Positions 17,066-26,568 of a stretch of 36,162 nucleotides of DNA are shown here, one piece after another; positions within the stretch are counted from its first letter, which is position 1, and the number at the start of each line of letters is the position of its first letter. The DNA comes from Melioribacter sp. (GTDB taxonomy: Bacteria > Bacteroidota > Ignavibacteria > Ignavibacteriales > Melioribacteraceae). The notes beneath the pieces were generated by a model. The model ran no database searches, had not been told where the DNA came from, and saw only the letters and a list, made by a program, of their open reading frames with translations. The stretch covers positions 1-36,162 of the forward strand of contig PMDS01000137.1 of assembly GCA_003155655.1 (NCBI GenBank), in the 5' to 3' direction. The position numbers were made by a program, and so were the translations under genes.

Positions 17066-17581
17066 ATGAATATACAATTAATTCTTTTTATAATACTCGC
17101 ACTGGTAGCGGCAGTTTCATCTGTAGTAATGATTACAAGGCCAAGCCCGGTAATTTCAGCAGTGTTTCTAGTTCTTAATTTTTTTGCACTTGCGGGCTTA
17201 TACCTTCTTCTAAACGCGCAATTTATAGCAGTTGTAGAAGTAATTGTATATGCAGGGGCAATAATGGTTTTATTTCTTTTTGTTCTGATGCTGCTGAATA
17301 CTGAAGTTGAAGATAAACTATTTGTAAATAAACGTACAATTAAATTTTTTGCGATACTTGTCAGTGTTTTTGTATTTGTTCAGCTTGCATATTTAATTCT
17401 ATTTGGAAAACCGTCGCGCACATTAACACCTGATGAAGCAGCCAGTATTAAAGCAGGAACCATTCAAGCTATTGGATACCAGCTTTATACAAATTATTTT
17501 ATTCCTTTTGAGGTAGCGGGATTTTTACTTCTTGCGGCCACAATTGGCGCTCTTGTATTAGCCATGAAAAAATTCGAGTAG
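17066..17581 (+). CDS. nuoJ: NADH-quinone oxidoreductase subunit J
   Basis: Membrane subunit of respiratory complex I next to NuoK and NuoA. 171 residues with five hydrophobic helices. FIAVVEVIVYAGAIMVLFLFVLMLLN contains the conserved pi-bulge helix with the YAGAIMVL signature. The C-terminal helix is VAGFLLLAATIGALVLA. It starts 2 bp after asnS and ends 3 bp before nuoK. Confidence 0.95.
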   Translation: MNIQLILFIILALVAAVSSVVMITRPSPVISAVFLVLNFFALAGLYLLLNAQFIAVVEVIVYAGAIMVLFLFVLMLLNTEVEDKLFVNKRTIKFFAILVSVFVFVQLAYLILFGKPSRTLTPDEAASIKAGTIQAIGYQLYTNYFIPFEVAGFLLLAATIGALVLAMKKFE

Positions 17582-17584
17582 AAT

Positions 17585-17893
17585 ATGTCAACAGTTCCAA
17601 TGGAATACTATTTAATATTAAGCGCATTCATGTTTTGTGTGGGTGTTGCCGGTGTTTTGATTAGAAGAAATGCAATAGTTGTATTCATGTGCATTGAGCT
17701 TATGTTGAACTCTGCAAACCTAACCCTCGTTACATTTTCATCATACCTTGGCAATTCAATTGGTCAGGTTTTTGCATTTTTTGTAATGACTGTTGCCGCG
17801 GCTGAGGCAGCTGTTGGATTAGCAATAATCATTGCAATTTTCAGAAATAAAAAATCAGTTAACATTGACGAGATAAATATTTTTAAGTGGTAA
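17585..17893 (+). CDS. nuoK: NADH-quinone oxidoreductase subunit K
   Basis: Small antiporter-like (MrpC-type) subunit of complex I. 102 residues, three helices. Conserved glutamates of the proton path are visible in [13 protein letters not shown] (helix 2) and in [12 protein letters not shown] (helix 3). It overlaps nuoL by 7 bp. Confidence 0.96.
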   Translation: MSTVPMEYYLILSAFMFCVGVAGVLIRRNAIVVFMCIELMLNSANLTLVTFSSYLGNSIGQVFAFFVMTVAAAEAAVGLAIIIAIFRNKKSVNIDEINIFKW

Positions 17894-19833
17894 TCATTAA
17901 CCTAATATATTTTGCAGTCCTGCTGCCGTTAGTCGGTTTCTTGATTAATGGCTTATTGGGAAGAAAAATCAATAACGAAAAAGTTATTGGCTGGATTGGC
18001 AGTTCTGCAATTGGAATTTCTTTCCTTATAGTTCTAGGTGCGTTTATTCAAACCCTGGGATTGCCAGTAGAAGAAAGATCGAACACAGTACAATTATTTC
18101 AATGGTTCAAACTTGGCAGTCTTGATATAAAATATGCGTTTCTGGTAGACCAGCTTTCACTTACCATGTCTTTGATTGTAACAGGGGTTGGTTTTCTTAT
18201 TCATGTTTATTCAATTGGCTACATGCACGGTGATAAAGGATTCTGGAGATTTTTTTCATACATGAATCTTTTCATTTTTGCTATGATGAACCTTGTACTT
18301 GGTGATAATTTCCTTGTGCTTTTTCTAGGATGGGAAGGCGTTGGGCTTTGTTCTTATTTATTAATTGGATTTTGGTATGATAGAAAATTTGAGAAAGGAA
18401 CAACAGCACAAGCTGCAAAGAAAGCATTTGTCGTAAATAGAATTGGTGACTTTGGTTTTTTGCTAGGAATGTTTTTAATTTACATAACGTTTGATTCTCT
18501 CAACTTCAAGGAAGTATTTTTTAAGGCTGCTGCATTTCCGGTTTCAAGTGCAACTTTTAGTTTGATAGCTATTTTTTTATTTATTGGTGCAACCGGCAAG
18601 TCTGCCCAAATACCGTTGTTCATCTGGCTGCCCGACGCAATGGCTGGCCCAACCCCGGTTTCCGCATTAATACATGCAGCAACAATGGTAACTGCGGGTG
18701 TCTATATGGTATCCCGTGCTTCTATACTTTTTGCCTTAGCGCCTAATGTAATGCTGATTGTTGCAGTAATTGGGCTTTTGACAGCTTTTATGGCAGCAAC
18801 TATTGGTCTTGTTCAAAATGACATCAAAAAAGTATTAGCATACTCAACTGTAAGTCAGCTTGGTTATATGTTTTTAGCTGCAGGTGTCGGCGCTTTTTCA
18901 GCTTCAATTTTTCACGTTATGACCCATGCGTTCTTCAAAGCATTATTATTTCTTGGAGCAGGTTCAATTATTCATGGAATGCAAGATGAGCAAAACATTC
19001 AACATTATGGCGGATTGAAAAAGTATATGCCAAAAACTTATGCAACTTTTTTAATTGCTGCACTTGCAATTTCCGGAGTCCCGGGTCTATCCGGCTTTTT
19101 TAGCAAAGATGAAATTTTATGGAATGCTTATGCAAACGGAGGATTTATTTTTTGGCTTATTGGTATTCTTACTGCAATGATGACGGCATTTTATATGTTC
19201 AGACTGGTATCATTAACATTTTACGGGAAAGAAAAATTTGATCAGCACCATGTTCATCCGCATGAATCTCCTGCTATTATGATAGTACCATTGGCTATAC
19301 TTGCTTTCTTATCGGTAATTGGCGGATATATTGGCTTGCCTAAATTTATTTCCGGTGAACAAGGAAATTTATTTGAGAGATGGCTGGAACCAATTTATGC
19401 TCCAGCCCAGGCAAAGCTGGCATTATATAATTCGCATTCTCAGTTTGAAGAAATTTTATTGATGGTTATCTCTATAGTTGCTGCGTTGAGCGCCATTTAT
19501 TTTGCTCTTTATATTTATACAAGAAAAATAAGTGTTGCTGACAAGTTCTCTTCAATATTCAAAAACTTGTATAATCTTTTGCTTAATAAATATTATGTTG
19601 ATGAAATTTACGAAGCTGCAATAGTTAAACCAATTCAAAAGGGTTCTGAAAAAATTCTATGGAAATTTTTTGATGTTTCCATTATCGACGGTACTGTAAA
19701 CGGTATAGCAAAATTAATTGATAAATTTTCCGGCACGGCAAGAAAAATACAAACCGGAATTGTCCAGTCATACGCAATTGTTATGCTTGTTGGTATAGCC
19801 ATAGTTCTTTTTTGGATTATAATGAATCTTTAA
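17887..19833 (+). CDS. nuoL: NADH-quinone oxidoreductase subunit L
   Basis: Distal antiporter-like proton-pumping subunit of complex I. 648 residues. The key glutamate is in [16 protein letters not shown] and the key lysine in [21 protein letters not shown] further lysine is in [19 protein letters not shown], and SFSAS-type His residues follow in [14 protein letters not shown]. The C-terminal region from about 540 corresponds to the lateral helix and anchor. The start is GTG 17887 inside nuoK, which gives a normal N-terminus for the family. All functional residues I can check are intact. Confidence 0.96.
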   Translation: MVIINLIYFAVLLPLVGFLINGLLGRKINNEKVIGWIGSSAIGISFLIVLGAFIQTLGLPVEERSNTVQLFQWFKLGSLDIKYAFLVDQLSLTMSLIVTGVGFLIHVYSIGYMHGDKGFWRFFSYMNLFIFAMMNLVLGDNFLVLFLGWEGVGLCSYLLIGFWYDRKFEKGTTAQAAKKAFVVNRIGDFGFLLGMFLIYITFDSLNFKEVFFKAAAFPVSSATFSLIAIFLFIGATGKSAQIPLFIWLPDAMAGPTPVSALIHAATMVTAGVYMVSRASILFALAPNVMLIVAVIGLLTAFMAATIGLVQNDIKKVLAYSTVSQLGYMFLAAGVGAFSASIFHVMTHAFFKALLFLGAGSIIHGMQDEQNIQHYGGLKKYMPKTYATFLIAALAISGVPGLSGFFSKDEILWNAYANGGFIFWLIGILTAMMTAFYMFRLVSLTFYGKEKFDQHHVHPHESPAIMIVPLAILAFLSVIGGYIGLPKFISGEQGNLFERWLEPIYAPAQAKLALYNSHSQFEEILLMVISIVAALSAIYFALYIYTRKISVADKFSSIFKNLYNLLLNKYYVDEIYEAAIVKPIQKGSEKILWKFFDVSIIDGTVNGIAKLIDKFSGTARKIQTGIVQSYAIVMLVGIAIVLFWIIMNL

Positions 19834-19878
19834 TGTTGTGCTAACTAGTTTCAAAAAAATGAGACGTAAAAAGGAAGA

Positions 19879-21405
19879 ATGGAACAAAATTTATTGTTAA
19901 CATATCTACTTGTTACACCAATCATCGGTAGTATACTGACGCTTTTTTTCAGAAAAGAGAAGAAGAATCTGATTCGCTGGTTTGGACTGTTTGTCTCAAT
20001 TATCGCTTTTATAATTTCACTCTTTGTTTATGCAGGGTTTGATTCATCTACTTCAAAGTTCCAGTTCGTTCAACAGGTTATCTGGATAAAGAGTCTAAAC
20101 ATAAGCTATCATGTCGGTATTGATGGAATTTCATTAATGCTCGTTTTACTGACAACTTTTTTAACTCCGCTAACCTTACTTTCGACATGGAAAGCAATTG
20201 AGAAAAATGTAAAGATGTTTACTTTCTCGATGCTTTTTCTTGAAGTTGGAATGCTTGGTGTGTTTATATCTATTGATATTTTCCTCTTCTATATATTTTG
20301 GGAAGTAATGTTAATTCCAATGTATTTCATTATTGGAATTTGGGGTGGAGAGAGAAGAATTTATGCGTCAATAAAATTTTTCATTTTTACAATGTTTGGC
20401 AGCTTATTAATGCTTGTTGCTATTATCTGGCTAACAGTATATTCATCAAATATACTAGGTATATTTTCAACAAGTTTAACAGATCTTTATAAAGTCGGAC
20501 CAACAATACCGCTTCAGATTCAAACATGGATGTTCCTTGCGTTCTTAATAAGTTTTGCAATTAAAGTGCCCATATTCCCGCTTCATACATGGCTGCCGGA
20601 CGCACACGTAGAGGCCCCGACTGCAGGTTCTGTTATTCTAGCCGGAGTTTTGCTGAAGATGGGCACTTATGGTCTCATACGGTTTTGTCTGCCTCTGTTT
20701 CCTCAGTCTGCAGTACAGTTTGCTCCGTTTGTATCAGTTCTAGCTGTAATAGGAATAATTTACGGTGCGCTTGTCTCAATGGTTCAAACGGACATGAAGA
20801 AGTTGGTAGCTTATTCGTCCGTATCGCATCTTGGATTTGTTGTACTAGGTATTTTTGCAATGACTATTGAGTCCATCCAGGGAGCAGTCATCCAGATGAT
20901 CAATCATGGATTATCAACAGGAGCGCTCTTCCTTCTAGTCGGAATACTTTATGAAAGAACACATAAGCGTGAAATAAATTATTACGGCGGCATCGCAAAA
21001 ATTGTTCCGGTGTTTTCAACTTTTTTAATGATTGCAACTCTGTCTTCCATTGGTTTACCGGGATTAAATGGTTTTATAGGTGAGTTTTTAATATTGATAG
21101 GCGCATTTAAATCTTCCGTATTAAACAGCTGGACCTATACAATTTTTGCAGCAACTGGCGTTATTTTTGCGGCTGTATATTTGTTATGGATGTATCAGCG
21201 TGTTGTGTTTGGTGAAGTGAAAAATGAAAAGTTGAAACTAGAGCTGACTGATATGAATTTACGCGAATTAATTGTGCTAATCCCAATATTTATTTTCATT
21301 ATTTGGATAGGAATTTACCCGGGTACATTTTTAAAATTAACTGAAGCGTCAACACAATCAATACTTCAACAGGTTGGATCGTTTACAGGAAATTTAATTA
21401 AATAA
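19879..21405 (+). CDS. nuoM: NADH-quinone oxidoreductase subunit M
   Basis: Second antiporter-like subunit of complex I, 508 residues, about 14 helices. The glutamate of helix 5 is in IFWEVMLIPMYFIIG, the pump lysine in ISFAIKVPIFPLHTWLPDAH, and the second lysine in TDMKKLVAYSSVSHLGF. The conserved terminal Glu of family helix 12 is in GFIGEFLILIGAF. 45 bp follow nuoL, with GGAAG as ribosome binding site just before ATG 19879. Confidence 0.96.
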   Translation: MEQNLLLTYLLVTPIIGSILTLFFRKEKKNLIRWFGLFVSIIAFIISLFVYAGFDSSTSKFQFVQQVIWIKSLNISYHVGIDGISLMLVLLTTFLTPLTLLSTWKAIEKNVKMFTFSMLFLEVGMLGVFISIDIFLFYIFWEVMLIPMYFIIGIWGGERRIYASIKFFIFTMFGSLLMLVAIIWLTVYSSNILGIFSTSLTDLYKVGPTIPLQIQTWMFLAFLISFAIKVPIFPLHTWLPDAHVEAPTAGSVILAGVLLKMGTYGLIRFCLPLFPQSAVQFAPFVSVLAVIGIIYGALVSMVQTDMKKLVAYSSVSHLGFVVLGIFAMTIESIQGAVIQMINHGLSTGALFLLVGILYERTHKREINYYGGIAKIVPVFSTFLMIATLSSIGLPGLNGFIGEFLILIGAFKSSVLNSWTYTIFAATGVIFAAVYLLWMYQRVVFGEVKNEKLKLELTDMNLRELIVLIPIFIFIIWIGIYPGTFLKLTEASTQSILQQVGSFTGNLIK

Positions 21406-21447
21406 TTTCTATTACTTAACTAAAGGTTAAGGGAAAGGATGTAATAA

Positions 21448-21882
21448 GTGGCAAATAGTTCAGATTTCATTGCAAAAGCAGAAGTAAAAATAAATGCCAA
21501 GACAGATAAAGTTTGGGAAGCATTAACCACTCCCTCAATTATAAAACAATATTTATTTGGCACGGAGACTATTTCCGATTGGAAAGAGGGAAGCAGGATT
21601 ACCTTTAAGGGTGTTTGGGAAGGGAAAGAATATATCGATGGCGGAACCATATTGAAAATTGAACCTGAGAAAATATTACAGTACACCTATTGGAGTTCAA
21701 TGTCCGGCACTGAAGACATTCCGGAAAATTATGCAACAATTACATTTGAAATATCCATAGATGGAAATGCAACTCTTCTTACTCTGACAAATGATAATTG
21801 CAAAACTGAAAAAATGAGAGATCATCTTGCAGAAAATTGGAAAGCTGTGTTAAATGGCTTAAAAGAGATAGTTGAAAAATAA
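21448..21882 (+). CDS. SRPBCC / AHSA1-type protein inside the nuo cluster
   Basis: 144 residues of the START/Bet v1-like superfamily, AHSA1 branch. It shows KINAKTDKVWEALTTPSIIKQYLFG, then W-K-E-G-S and KGVWEGKEYIDGGTILKIEPEKILQYTYWS, and ends with a long amphipathic helix (HLAENWKAVLNGLKEIVEK). These proteins have a hydrophobic ligand cavity; the ligand here is unknown. GTG start with GGAAAGGA at 21432-21439. It separates nuoM from nuoN, which are normally adjacent, and is 42 bp from the former and 29 bp from the latter, so it is almost certainly cotranscribed. Confidence 0.88.
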   Translation: MANSSDFIAKAEVKINAKTDKVWEALTTPSIIKQYLFGTETISDWKEGSRITFKGVWEGKEYIDGGTILKIEPEKILQYTYWSSMSGTEDIPENYATITFEISIDGNATLLTLTNDNCKTEKMRDHLAENWKAVLNGLKEIVEK

Positions 21883-21911
21883 TTATCACGAATAATAATT
21901 TCGAAAAAACT

Positions 21912-23342
21912 ATGCCGCAAAATAATTATGAATATTTCTTGCTGATGCCTTTTCTAATCATTGGGACGGGAATTGTTTTATCTGTACTGATAGAAATCTT
22001 TACAAAAAAGGGGAAAGAAATTCTCCCATGGTTCTCAATTCTTATGTTTTCAGGTGCGGCGTTTTTCTCGATACAAACGATAGATCAAAATTTTGTTTTA
22101 TTCGGCGGAATGATTGAAGTTGGAGCAAAACCGGCAATATTCAATTTCATATTTAATCTAGGCGCTGCACTTGTTGTTCTTGCATCAATAGATTATATAA
22201 AAAAATTCGGATCATTCTACGGTGAGTATTACATACTAGTTCAATCTTCTCTGCTTGGAATGATGGTAATGGCCGGCTCGAGGGATATTCTAATGATCTT
22301 TATGGGTTTGGAATTAATGTCCATTTGCTTTTATGTGCTGGCAGGAATAAATAGAAAAAAATCGTCTGCAAATGAAGCCTCGATGAAATATTTTTTATTA
22401 GGCTCATTTGCGACCGGATTTATTGTTTACGGTATAGCATTGATCTATGGAGCAACAGGGTCAACAAGCATTCAGAATCTTACAGAAAATTTTCCGGCAT
22501 ATTCTACAAATATTATTTTTATTCTTGGGCTGGCTCTGTTTCTAATTGGGTTTAGCTTTAAGATAGCTGCAGTTCCGTTTCATATGTGGGTACCTGATGT
22601 TTACCAGGGTTCTGCAACAACTATAACCGGATTAATGTCAACTTCAGGCAAGGCAGCTGCGTTCAGTGTATTGCTGATCATTTTTTCAACAGCTATCGGG
22701 TTCAACTCGCAAAATATTTTTAGCCCCTATTTTGCAGTAATTGCTTTACTTTCGATGTTTTTAGGAAGCATTGTCGCGATAGCTCAAACTAATATGAAGA
22801 GGATGCTTGCATATTCATCAATTGCACATGCAGGTTACATGGCAATAGGGCTTGCCGCCGGAAATCTTTATAGTATTGCCGGAATAATATTTTATCTGGC
22901 AGCTTATACATTTATGAACATCGGCGCATTTACAATTATTTCAATTGTTGAAGGAGAAAATGATTCAAGAACTGATCTGAATTCCTTCTCAGGATTAAAT
23001 AGTAAAAATCCAATTCTTGCAGCAGCAATGGCTCTTTTCATGTTTGCCCTTGCCGGAATACCTCCCCTTGCGGGCTTCTTTGGCAAGTATTATGTTTTTG
23101 TAGCAGCAATTAAAAGCGGGCTGACCTGGCTTGCGATTGCCGGAGTTCTCGCAAGCGTAATCAGCATTTATTTCTATATTCGCGTGGTAGTATTAATGTA
23201 TTTCAAAGAGCCGGAAGAAAATTTTTCAATACAAGTTCCGTCATTTAGCTTAACTGCTGTCGTAATCTGCGCCTTATTTATTATTGTTTTTGGCATTCTG
23301 CCGGATACGTTAATGAACTTAATTGTTTTGGCTCTTCATTAA
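21912..23342 (+). CDS. nuoN: NADH-quinone oxidoreductase subunit N
   Basis: Third antiporter-like subunit of complex I, 476 residues. The helix 5 glutamate is in IFMGLELMSICFYVLAG, the pump lysine in GFSFKIAAVPFHMWVPDVYQG, and the second lysine in QTNMKRMLAYSSIAHAGYM. The distal Lys position of NuoN is in GIPPLAGFFGKYYVF. It ends the nuo run, 4 bp before the stop of the convergent GIY-YIG gene, with no room for a separate terminator. Confidence 0.96.
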   Translation: MPQNNYEYFLLMPFLIIGTGIVLSVLIEIFTKKGKEILPWFSILMFSGAAFFSIQTIDQNFVLFGGMIEVGAKPAIFNFIFNLGAALVVLASIDYIKKFGSFYGEYYILVQSSLLGMMVMAGSRDILMIFMGLELMSICFYVLAGINRKKSSANEASMKYFLLGSFATGFIVYGIALIYGATGSTSIQNLTENFPAYSTNIIFILGLALFLIGFSFKIAAVPFHMWVPDVYQGSATTITGLMSTSGKAAAFSVLLIIFSTAIGFNSQNIFSPYFAVIALLSMFLGSIVAIAQTNMKRMLAYSSIAHAGYMAIGLAAGNLYSIAGIIFYLAAYTFMNIGAFTIISIVEGENDSRTDLNSFSGLNSKNPILAAAMALFMFALAGIPPLAGFFGKYYVFVAAIKSGLTWLAIAGVLASVISIYFYIRVVVLMYFKEPEENFSIQVPSFSLTAVVICALFIIVFGILPDTLMNLIVLALH

Positions 23343-23346
23343 ATAA

Positions 23347-23712
23347 TTATTTCTTCATTACCTTCTGACTATTATAGCCCTTCTCACCATAAGGCTGAAG
23401 TTTTTCTAGCCACAAATCTTCTAGTACTATAAGATCATTTGTGTAGTCATACGCGGGATCATCCTTAGGTTCAAGATAATCCAAAATCTCAAAAGTAAAA
23501 TTATCCAATCCGTACTTTGTGAAATCCTCTTGAATCAGTTTATTGATATAAGACCCGTTACCAAGCTGAAATTGAATGCTATTAAACTTAGCTTTGAAAT
23601 TTTTACTGAAGCCAATAAATATTTTGCCATTAACTTTATTTTTAATCTGATAAATTCCCATTGGCTGTATAGTTTGTTTATAAGTTTTCTTTATTTCTTT
23701 CTTATCGATCAT
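23347..23712 (-). CDS. GIY-YIG domain protein, degenerate second motif
   Basis: 121 residues. GIY is at residues 19-21 (MGIYQIKNKVNGK) and the second motif is IFIG at 31-34 instead of YIG. The C-terminal part, YGLDNFTFEILDYL then LEDLWLEKLQPYGEKGYN, matches a family of small GIY-YIG proteins I associate with Bacteroidota and relatives. The Tyr of the second motif being Phe, and no clear catalytic Arg after it (GFSKNFK), make nuclease activity uncertain. It lies 21 bp downstream of the ArsR-type regulator on the same strand, so the two probably form an operon. Confidence 0.75.
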   Translation of the reverse strand: MIDKKEIKKTYKQTIQPMGIYQIKNKVNGKIFIGFSKNFKAKFNSIQFQLGNGSYINKLIQEDFTKYGLDNFTFEILDYLEPKDDPAYDYTNDLIVLEDLWLEKLQPYGEKGYNSQKVMKK

Positions 23713-23733
23713 TTTTTAAATTCCTAAACTAAA

Positions 23734-24282
23734 TTATATTAACCAGTAAATTTGTTTTTCTCTTTTCATTAAATTTTCTTCAATCAGTAGTCTGCGTATT
23801 GTACAATAGTCGTCAAACGACTGCTTGATAATTTCATTCACATTCTCTTCGGAATATTTTTTACCTTTTTTAAACATGCCTGCATATCCATCAAGAATAA
23901 TCATTCTTTTTTTTCTTTGAACAGGCAGTTTAACCAATCTCTTATTTTTGAAAAAGGTTTTTAATACTTTTATTCTATAATTCCGGATCCGTTCTTCTTG
24001 TGCATATTTTTCAATATTTTCAAAACTTGTCAGTTCTTTTAAGGAAAGGTTTAACAGGTCGTCATTTACACTATAAATTATATAATATTGCTCCTTATGC
24101 TGGTTTACAAGACCTGCAGCCTCTAATTTTTTTAAATGAAAAGATACGGTTGAAGGCGCTAAATCCAGCCGGTTAGCAAGTTCTTCGACGTAATGTGGTT
24201 TTTCCATAAGTGAATTAAGTACCCGCAGACGGGATGTATCCGCAAGTGATTTCATTATTTCAATGCTTGTTGAAATGTCCAT
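23734..24282 (-). CDS. ArsR-type regulator fused to a DUF2087 domain
   Basis: 182 residues. Residues about 1-75 are an ArsR winged helix: IMKSLADTSRLRVLNSLMEK, then the recognition helix in LAPSTVSFHLKKLEAAGLV and the wing QHKEQYYIIYSV. There is no ELCVCD metal motif, so a classical metal sensor is unlikely. Residues about 105-182 match DUF2087: LKTFFKNKRLVKLPVQRKKR, YSEENVNEIIKQSFDDYCTIRRLL, and the ending KREKQIYWLI. Ligand unknown. Twin direct repeats in the upstream gap suggest autorepression. Confidence 0.85.
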   Translation of the reverse strand: MDISTSIEIMKSLADTSRLRVLNSLMEKPHYVEELANRLDLAPSTVSFHLKKLEAAGLVNQHKEQYYIIYSVNDDLLNLSLKELTSFENIEKYAQEERIRNYRIKVLKTFFKNKRLVKLPVQRKKRMIILDGYAGMFKKGKKYSEENVNEIIKQSFDDYCTIRRLLIEENLMKREKQIYWLI

Positions 24283-24300
24283 TCTTTAACCATATTATGT

Positions 24301-24354
24301 TTTTATAAATATCGAAACAAAAATAATAATAATTTTATAAATATCGAAATAAAA
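24301..24354 (-). promoter_or_regulatory. Twin operator-like repeats and promoter of the arsR-type gene
   Basis: Two 22-bp direct repeats, 24301-24322 and 24333-24354, differ at one base and share the core ATAAATATCGAAA. They are spaced 32 bp, about three helical turns. On the minus strand TATTTTTG at 24325-24318 is a perfect TAnnTTTG element lying between and overlapping them. The implied start site (near 24311) falls in the proximal repeat, about 28 bp before the ATG. Confidence 0.55.
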
Positions 24355-24470
24355 TATTAATGTTGTTGGATGATACGTCAAAATGAAATTGCATAATAGA
24401 AAATCAATTGAAATGAATATTTATCTAAATTCTTTAGTATTTTGCCTATGAAAAACTGTGAAGGATAGAT

Positions 24471-26036
24471 ATGATACCATTATATACATCTCAGCAGGTG
24501 CGAGAAGCGGATAACTATGCAATAAATACACTTGGTATCCCAAGTATTGTGCTTATGGAAAACGCTGCAAGAAGTATTTATGAAGAAATAACTAATTACT
24601 TTGAATGCAAAGAAAAAGTTGAAATTATAGGTATTGTGTGCGGTAAAGGTAATAATGGCGGTGATGGATTTGCTCTTGCCCGGCATTTTATTATAAATGG
24701 ATATGTTGTTAAAATTATATCGCTTGGTGCGGAAGAAGAATTAAAAGGAGATGCACTTATAAATTTCAGGATTACTAAAAATTTAATTGCTGAGCATTCT
24801 TCTTCAAAGATTGAAGTTTATGAAAACCTAAAAGATTTAGCATTGTTTGATGACTGTGAACTAATGATTGATGCGATGCTTGGAACCGGAAGCAGGGGAG
24901 ATTTAACGGAACCATATAAAGAGATTGTTGAAAAATTAAATTCTATTGACGCGTTAAAGGTCTCAGTTGATCTTCCAACAGGATTAGACCTTGAAAATGC
25001 TTTTGGAGAGATGATCTTTAACCCGGATCTTACAATTACTCTTTCGGAATTCAAAACAGGGTTATTTTATGGAAAAGGCTATCTGAATAGTGGAAATATA
25101 GTCAAAGGCTCAATTGGAATGGATAATGAGTATTATGATAAACTATCTGTCAATGACTATCTAATTGAGCCGGAAGATGCATATTATGGCTTGCCAAGAA
25201 AAAGTTTGGACCAGCATAAATATTCTGCAGGAAAGGTACTTGTAATTGCCGGCTCGGGAAAATATCCCGGCGCTTCATTTATGACTACAAATGCAGTTTT
25301 ACGCAGCGGGGCTGGTTCGTCTATTTTGGCTTTCCCAAAATCTCTAAAAAATGTAGCACATCAAAAATTAGAAAGTGCAATAGTGGTCGCCTATGAGGAT
25401 GAGGGTAAAGAGTTTTTAAGCAGTTCCAATCTTAAAGAACTGGATGAAAAAATAAATTGGGCTGATGTAATTGCTATTGGTCCGGGTATTGGCCGAGAAG
25501 ATGAAACAAAAAATGCAGTTATTGAAATTCTAAAAACTCATAAATCAAAAAAATTTGTAATAGATGCGGATGCTATAATTGCTCTTAAAGATGATGAATA
25601 TAAAAAGCTCAATTTAAAAACTAAAGTATTGACACCACATCATAAAGAATTTGCGGATTTACTGGGCATAAACGTTGAAGATCTTGAAAAACAATTGCTT
25701 CGGTACGGTAAGGAATTTGCCGTAGAAAATAGTTGTTGCCTTGTTTTAAAAGGCGCGCCTACAATAATTTTTAATTCTTCAGGTGAAATATTTATTAACT
25801 CTGCAGGCAACCCGGGAATGGCAAAATTTGGCAGCGGTGATGTGTTGACAGGCGTTATAGCAGGATTTCTAGCACAAGCGGATGATATTGAGGATGCTCT
25901 TATTAGTGCAGTTTATATACATAGCCTGGCTGCCGACCTTTTACTTGAGGACAAAACAGAATACGGATTTACCTCTGAGGATTTAATTCAAGGAATACCT
26001 AATGCAATCAAGTTCATTCTTAAATCGTTTGTATAA
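24471..26036 (+). CDS. nnr: Bifunctional NAD(P)HX epimerase/dehydratase
   Basis: Repairs hydrated NAD(P)H. The N-terminal YjeF_N/NnrE epimerase domain (about 1-210) has VLMENAARSIYEE and GKGNNGGDGFALARHF, then DAMLGTGSRGDL and VDLPTGLD. The C-terminal NnrD ADP/ATP-dependent dehydratase domain (about 230-515) is of the ribokinase type: HKYSAGKVLVIAGSGKYPGA, AIGPGIGR, DADAI, LTPHHKEFA and AKFGSGDVLTGVIAGFLAQ with the catalytic Asp. 521 residues is the normal fused length. ATG 24471 follows AAGGA at 24460-24464. The VanZ-like gene starts inside its 3' end. Confidence 0.95.
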   Translation: MIPLYTSQQVREADNYAINTLGIPSIVLMENAARSIYEEITNYFECKEKVEIIGIVCGKGNNGGDGFALARHFIINGYVVKIISLGAEEELKGDALINFRITKNLIAEHSSSKIEVYENLKDLALFDDCELMIDAMLGTGSRGDLTEPYKEIVEKLNSIDALKVSVDLPTGLDLENAFGEMIFNPDLTITLSEFKTGLFYGKGYLNSGNIVKGSIGMDNEYYDKLSVNDYLIEPEDAYYGLPRKSLDQHKYSAGKVLVIAGSGKYPGASFMTTNAVLRSGAGSSILAFPKSLKNVAHQKLESAIVVAYEDEGKEFLSSSNLKELDEKINWADVIAIGPGIGREDETKNAVIEILKTHKSKKFVIDADAIIALKDDEYKKLNLKTKVLTPHHKEFADLLGINVEDLEKQLLRYGKEFAVENSCCLVLKGAPTIIFNSSGEIFINSAGNPGMAKFGSGDVLTGVIAGFLAQADDIEDALISAVYIHSLAADLLLEDKTEYGFTSEDLIQGIPNAIKFILKSFV

Positions 26037-26436
26037 ATTTCTTCAAGCTCATGTTGTTGCTGCAGTTTATTTGCCATTGGCAATATATTGGATTGTTCTT
26101 TTTATCGGGACAACATTACCAGCAGATGAAATTCCGCATTTTTTCAATTCTCAAGATAAGTTAGAGCATTTCCTTGCTTATCTTGGGCTGGCAGCATTAA
26201 TAAATCTTACACTTTTTCTACAAAATAAGATAGTGTTAGATTCCTCAAAAGCATTTTTACTTTCAATACTTTTTGTAATGATTTATGGCGCTATAGACGA
26301 AATTCACCAGATTTGGATACCAAGCAGAGTATGCGATTTTTTTGATTGGTGTGCCGACTCTTTAGGAGGATTTACTGGGGCTGCAATAATTTATTTATAT
26401 TTGAAAAGTGAATTTGTAAAAAAAATGAAGCGTTAA
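26002..26436 (+). CDS. VanZ-like membrane protein
   Basis: 144 residues with three to four hydrophobic helices and the VanZ-like signature: DKLEHFLAYLGLAALI, YGAIDEIHQIWIPSR and DFFDWCADSLGG. Family members are inner-membrane proteins of largely unknown role; the name comes from a teicoplanin-resistance accessory and does not imply resistance here. ATG 26002 overlaps nnr by 35 bp in another frame; a later start would remove part of the first helix. Confidence 0.85.
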   Translation: MQSSSFLNRLYKFLQAHVVAAVYLPLAIYWIVLFIGTTLPADEIPHFFNSQDKLEHFLAYLGLAALINLTLFLQNKIVLDSSKAFLLSILFVMIYGAIDEIHQIWIPSRVCDFFDWCADSLGGFTGAAIIYLYLKSEFVKKMKR

Positions 26437-26568
26437 TTTCCTGGAATTAAATATTCAATTCTTATTTGCATTGCAATTAAATAATTAAGGATTCTTTATA
26501 ATTCACATCTCAATTATTTTTAGTGATTAATAATAAAAATAATCTTACTAAAATTTGATTTTTAAGGA

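Noticed and set aside
26002-26436. Antibiotic resistance by VanZ
   Set aside because: The protein is only VanZ-like in fold; no vanHAX or other glycopeptide resistance genes are present.
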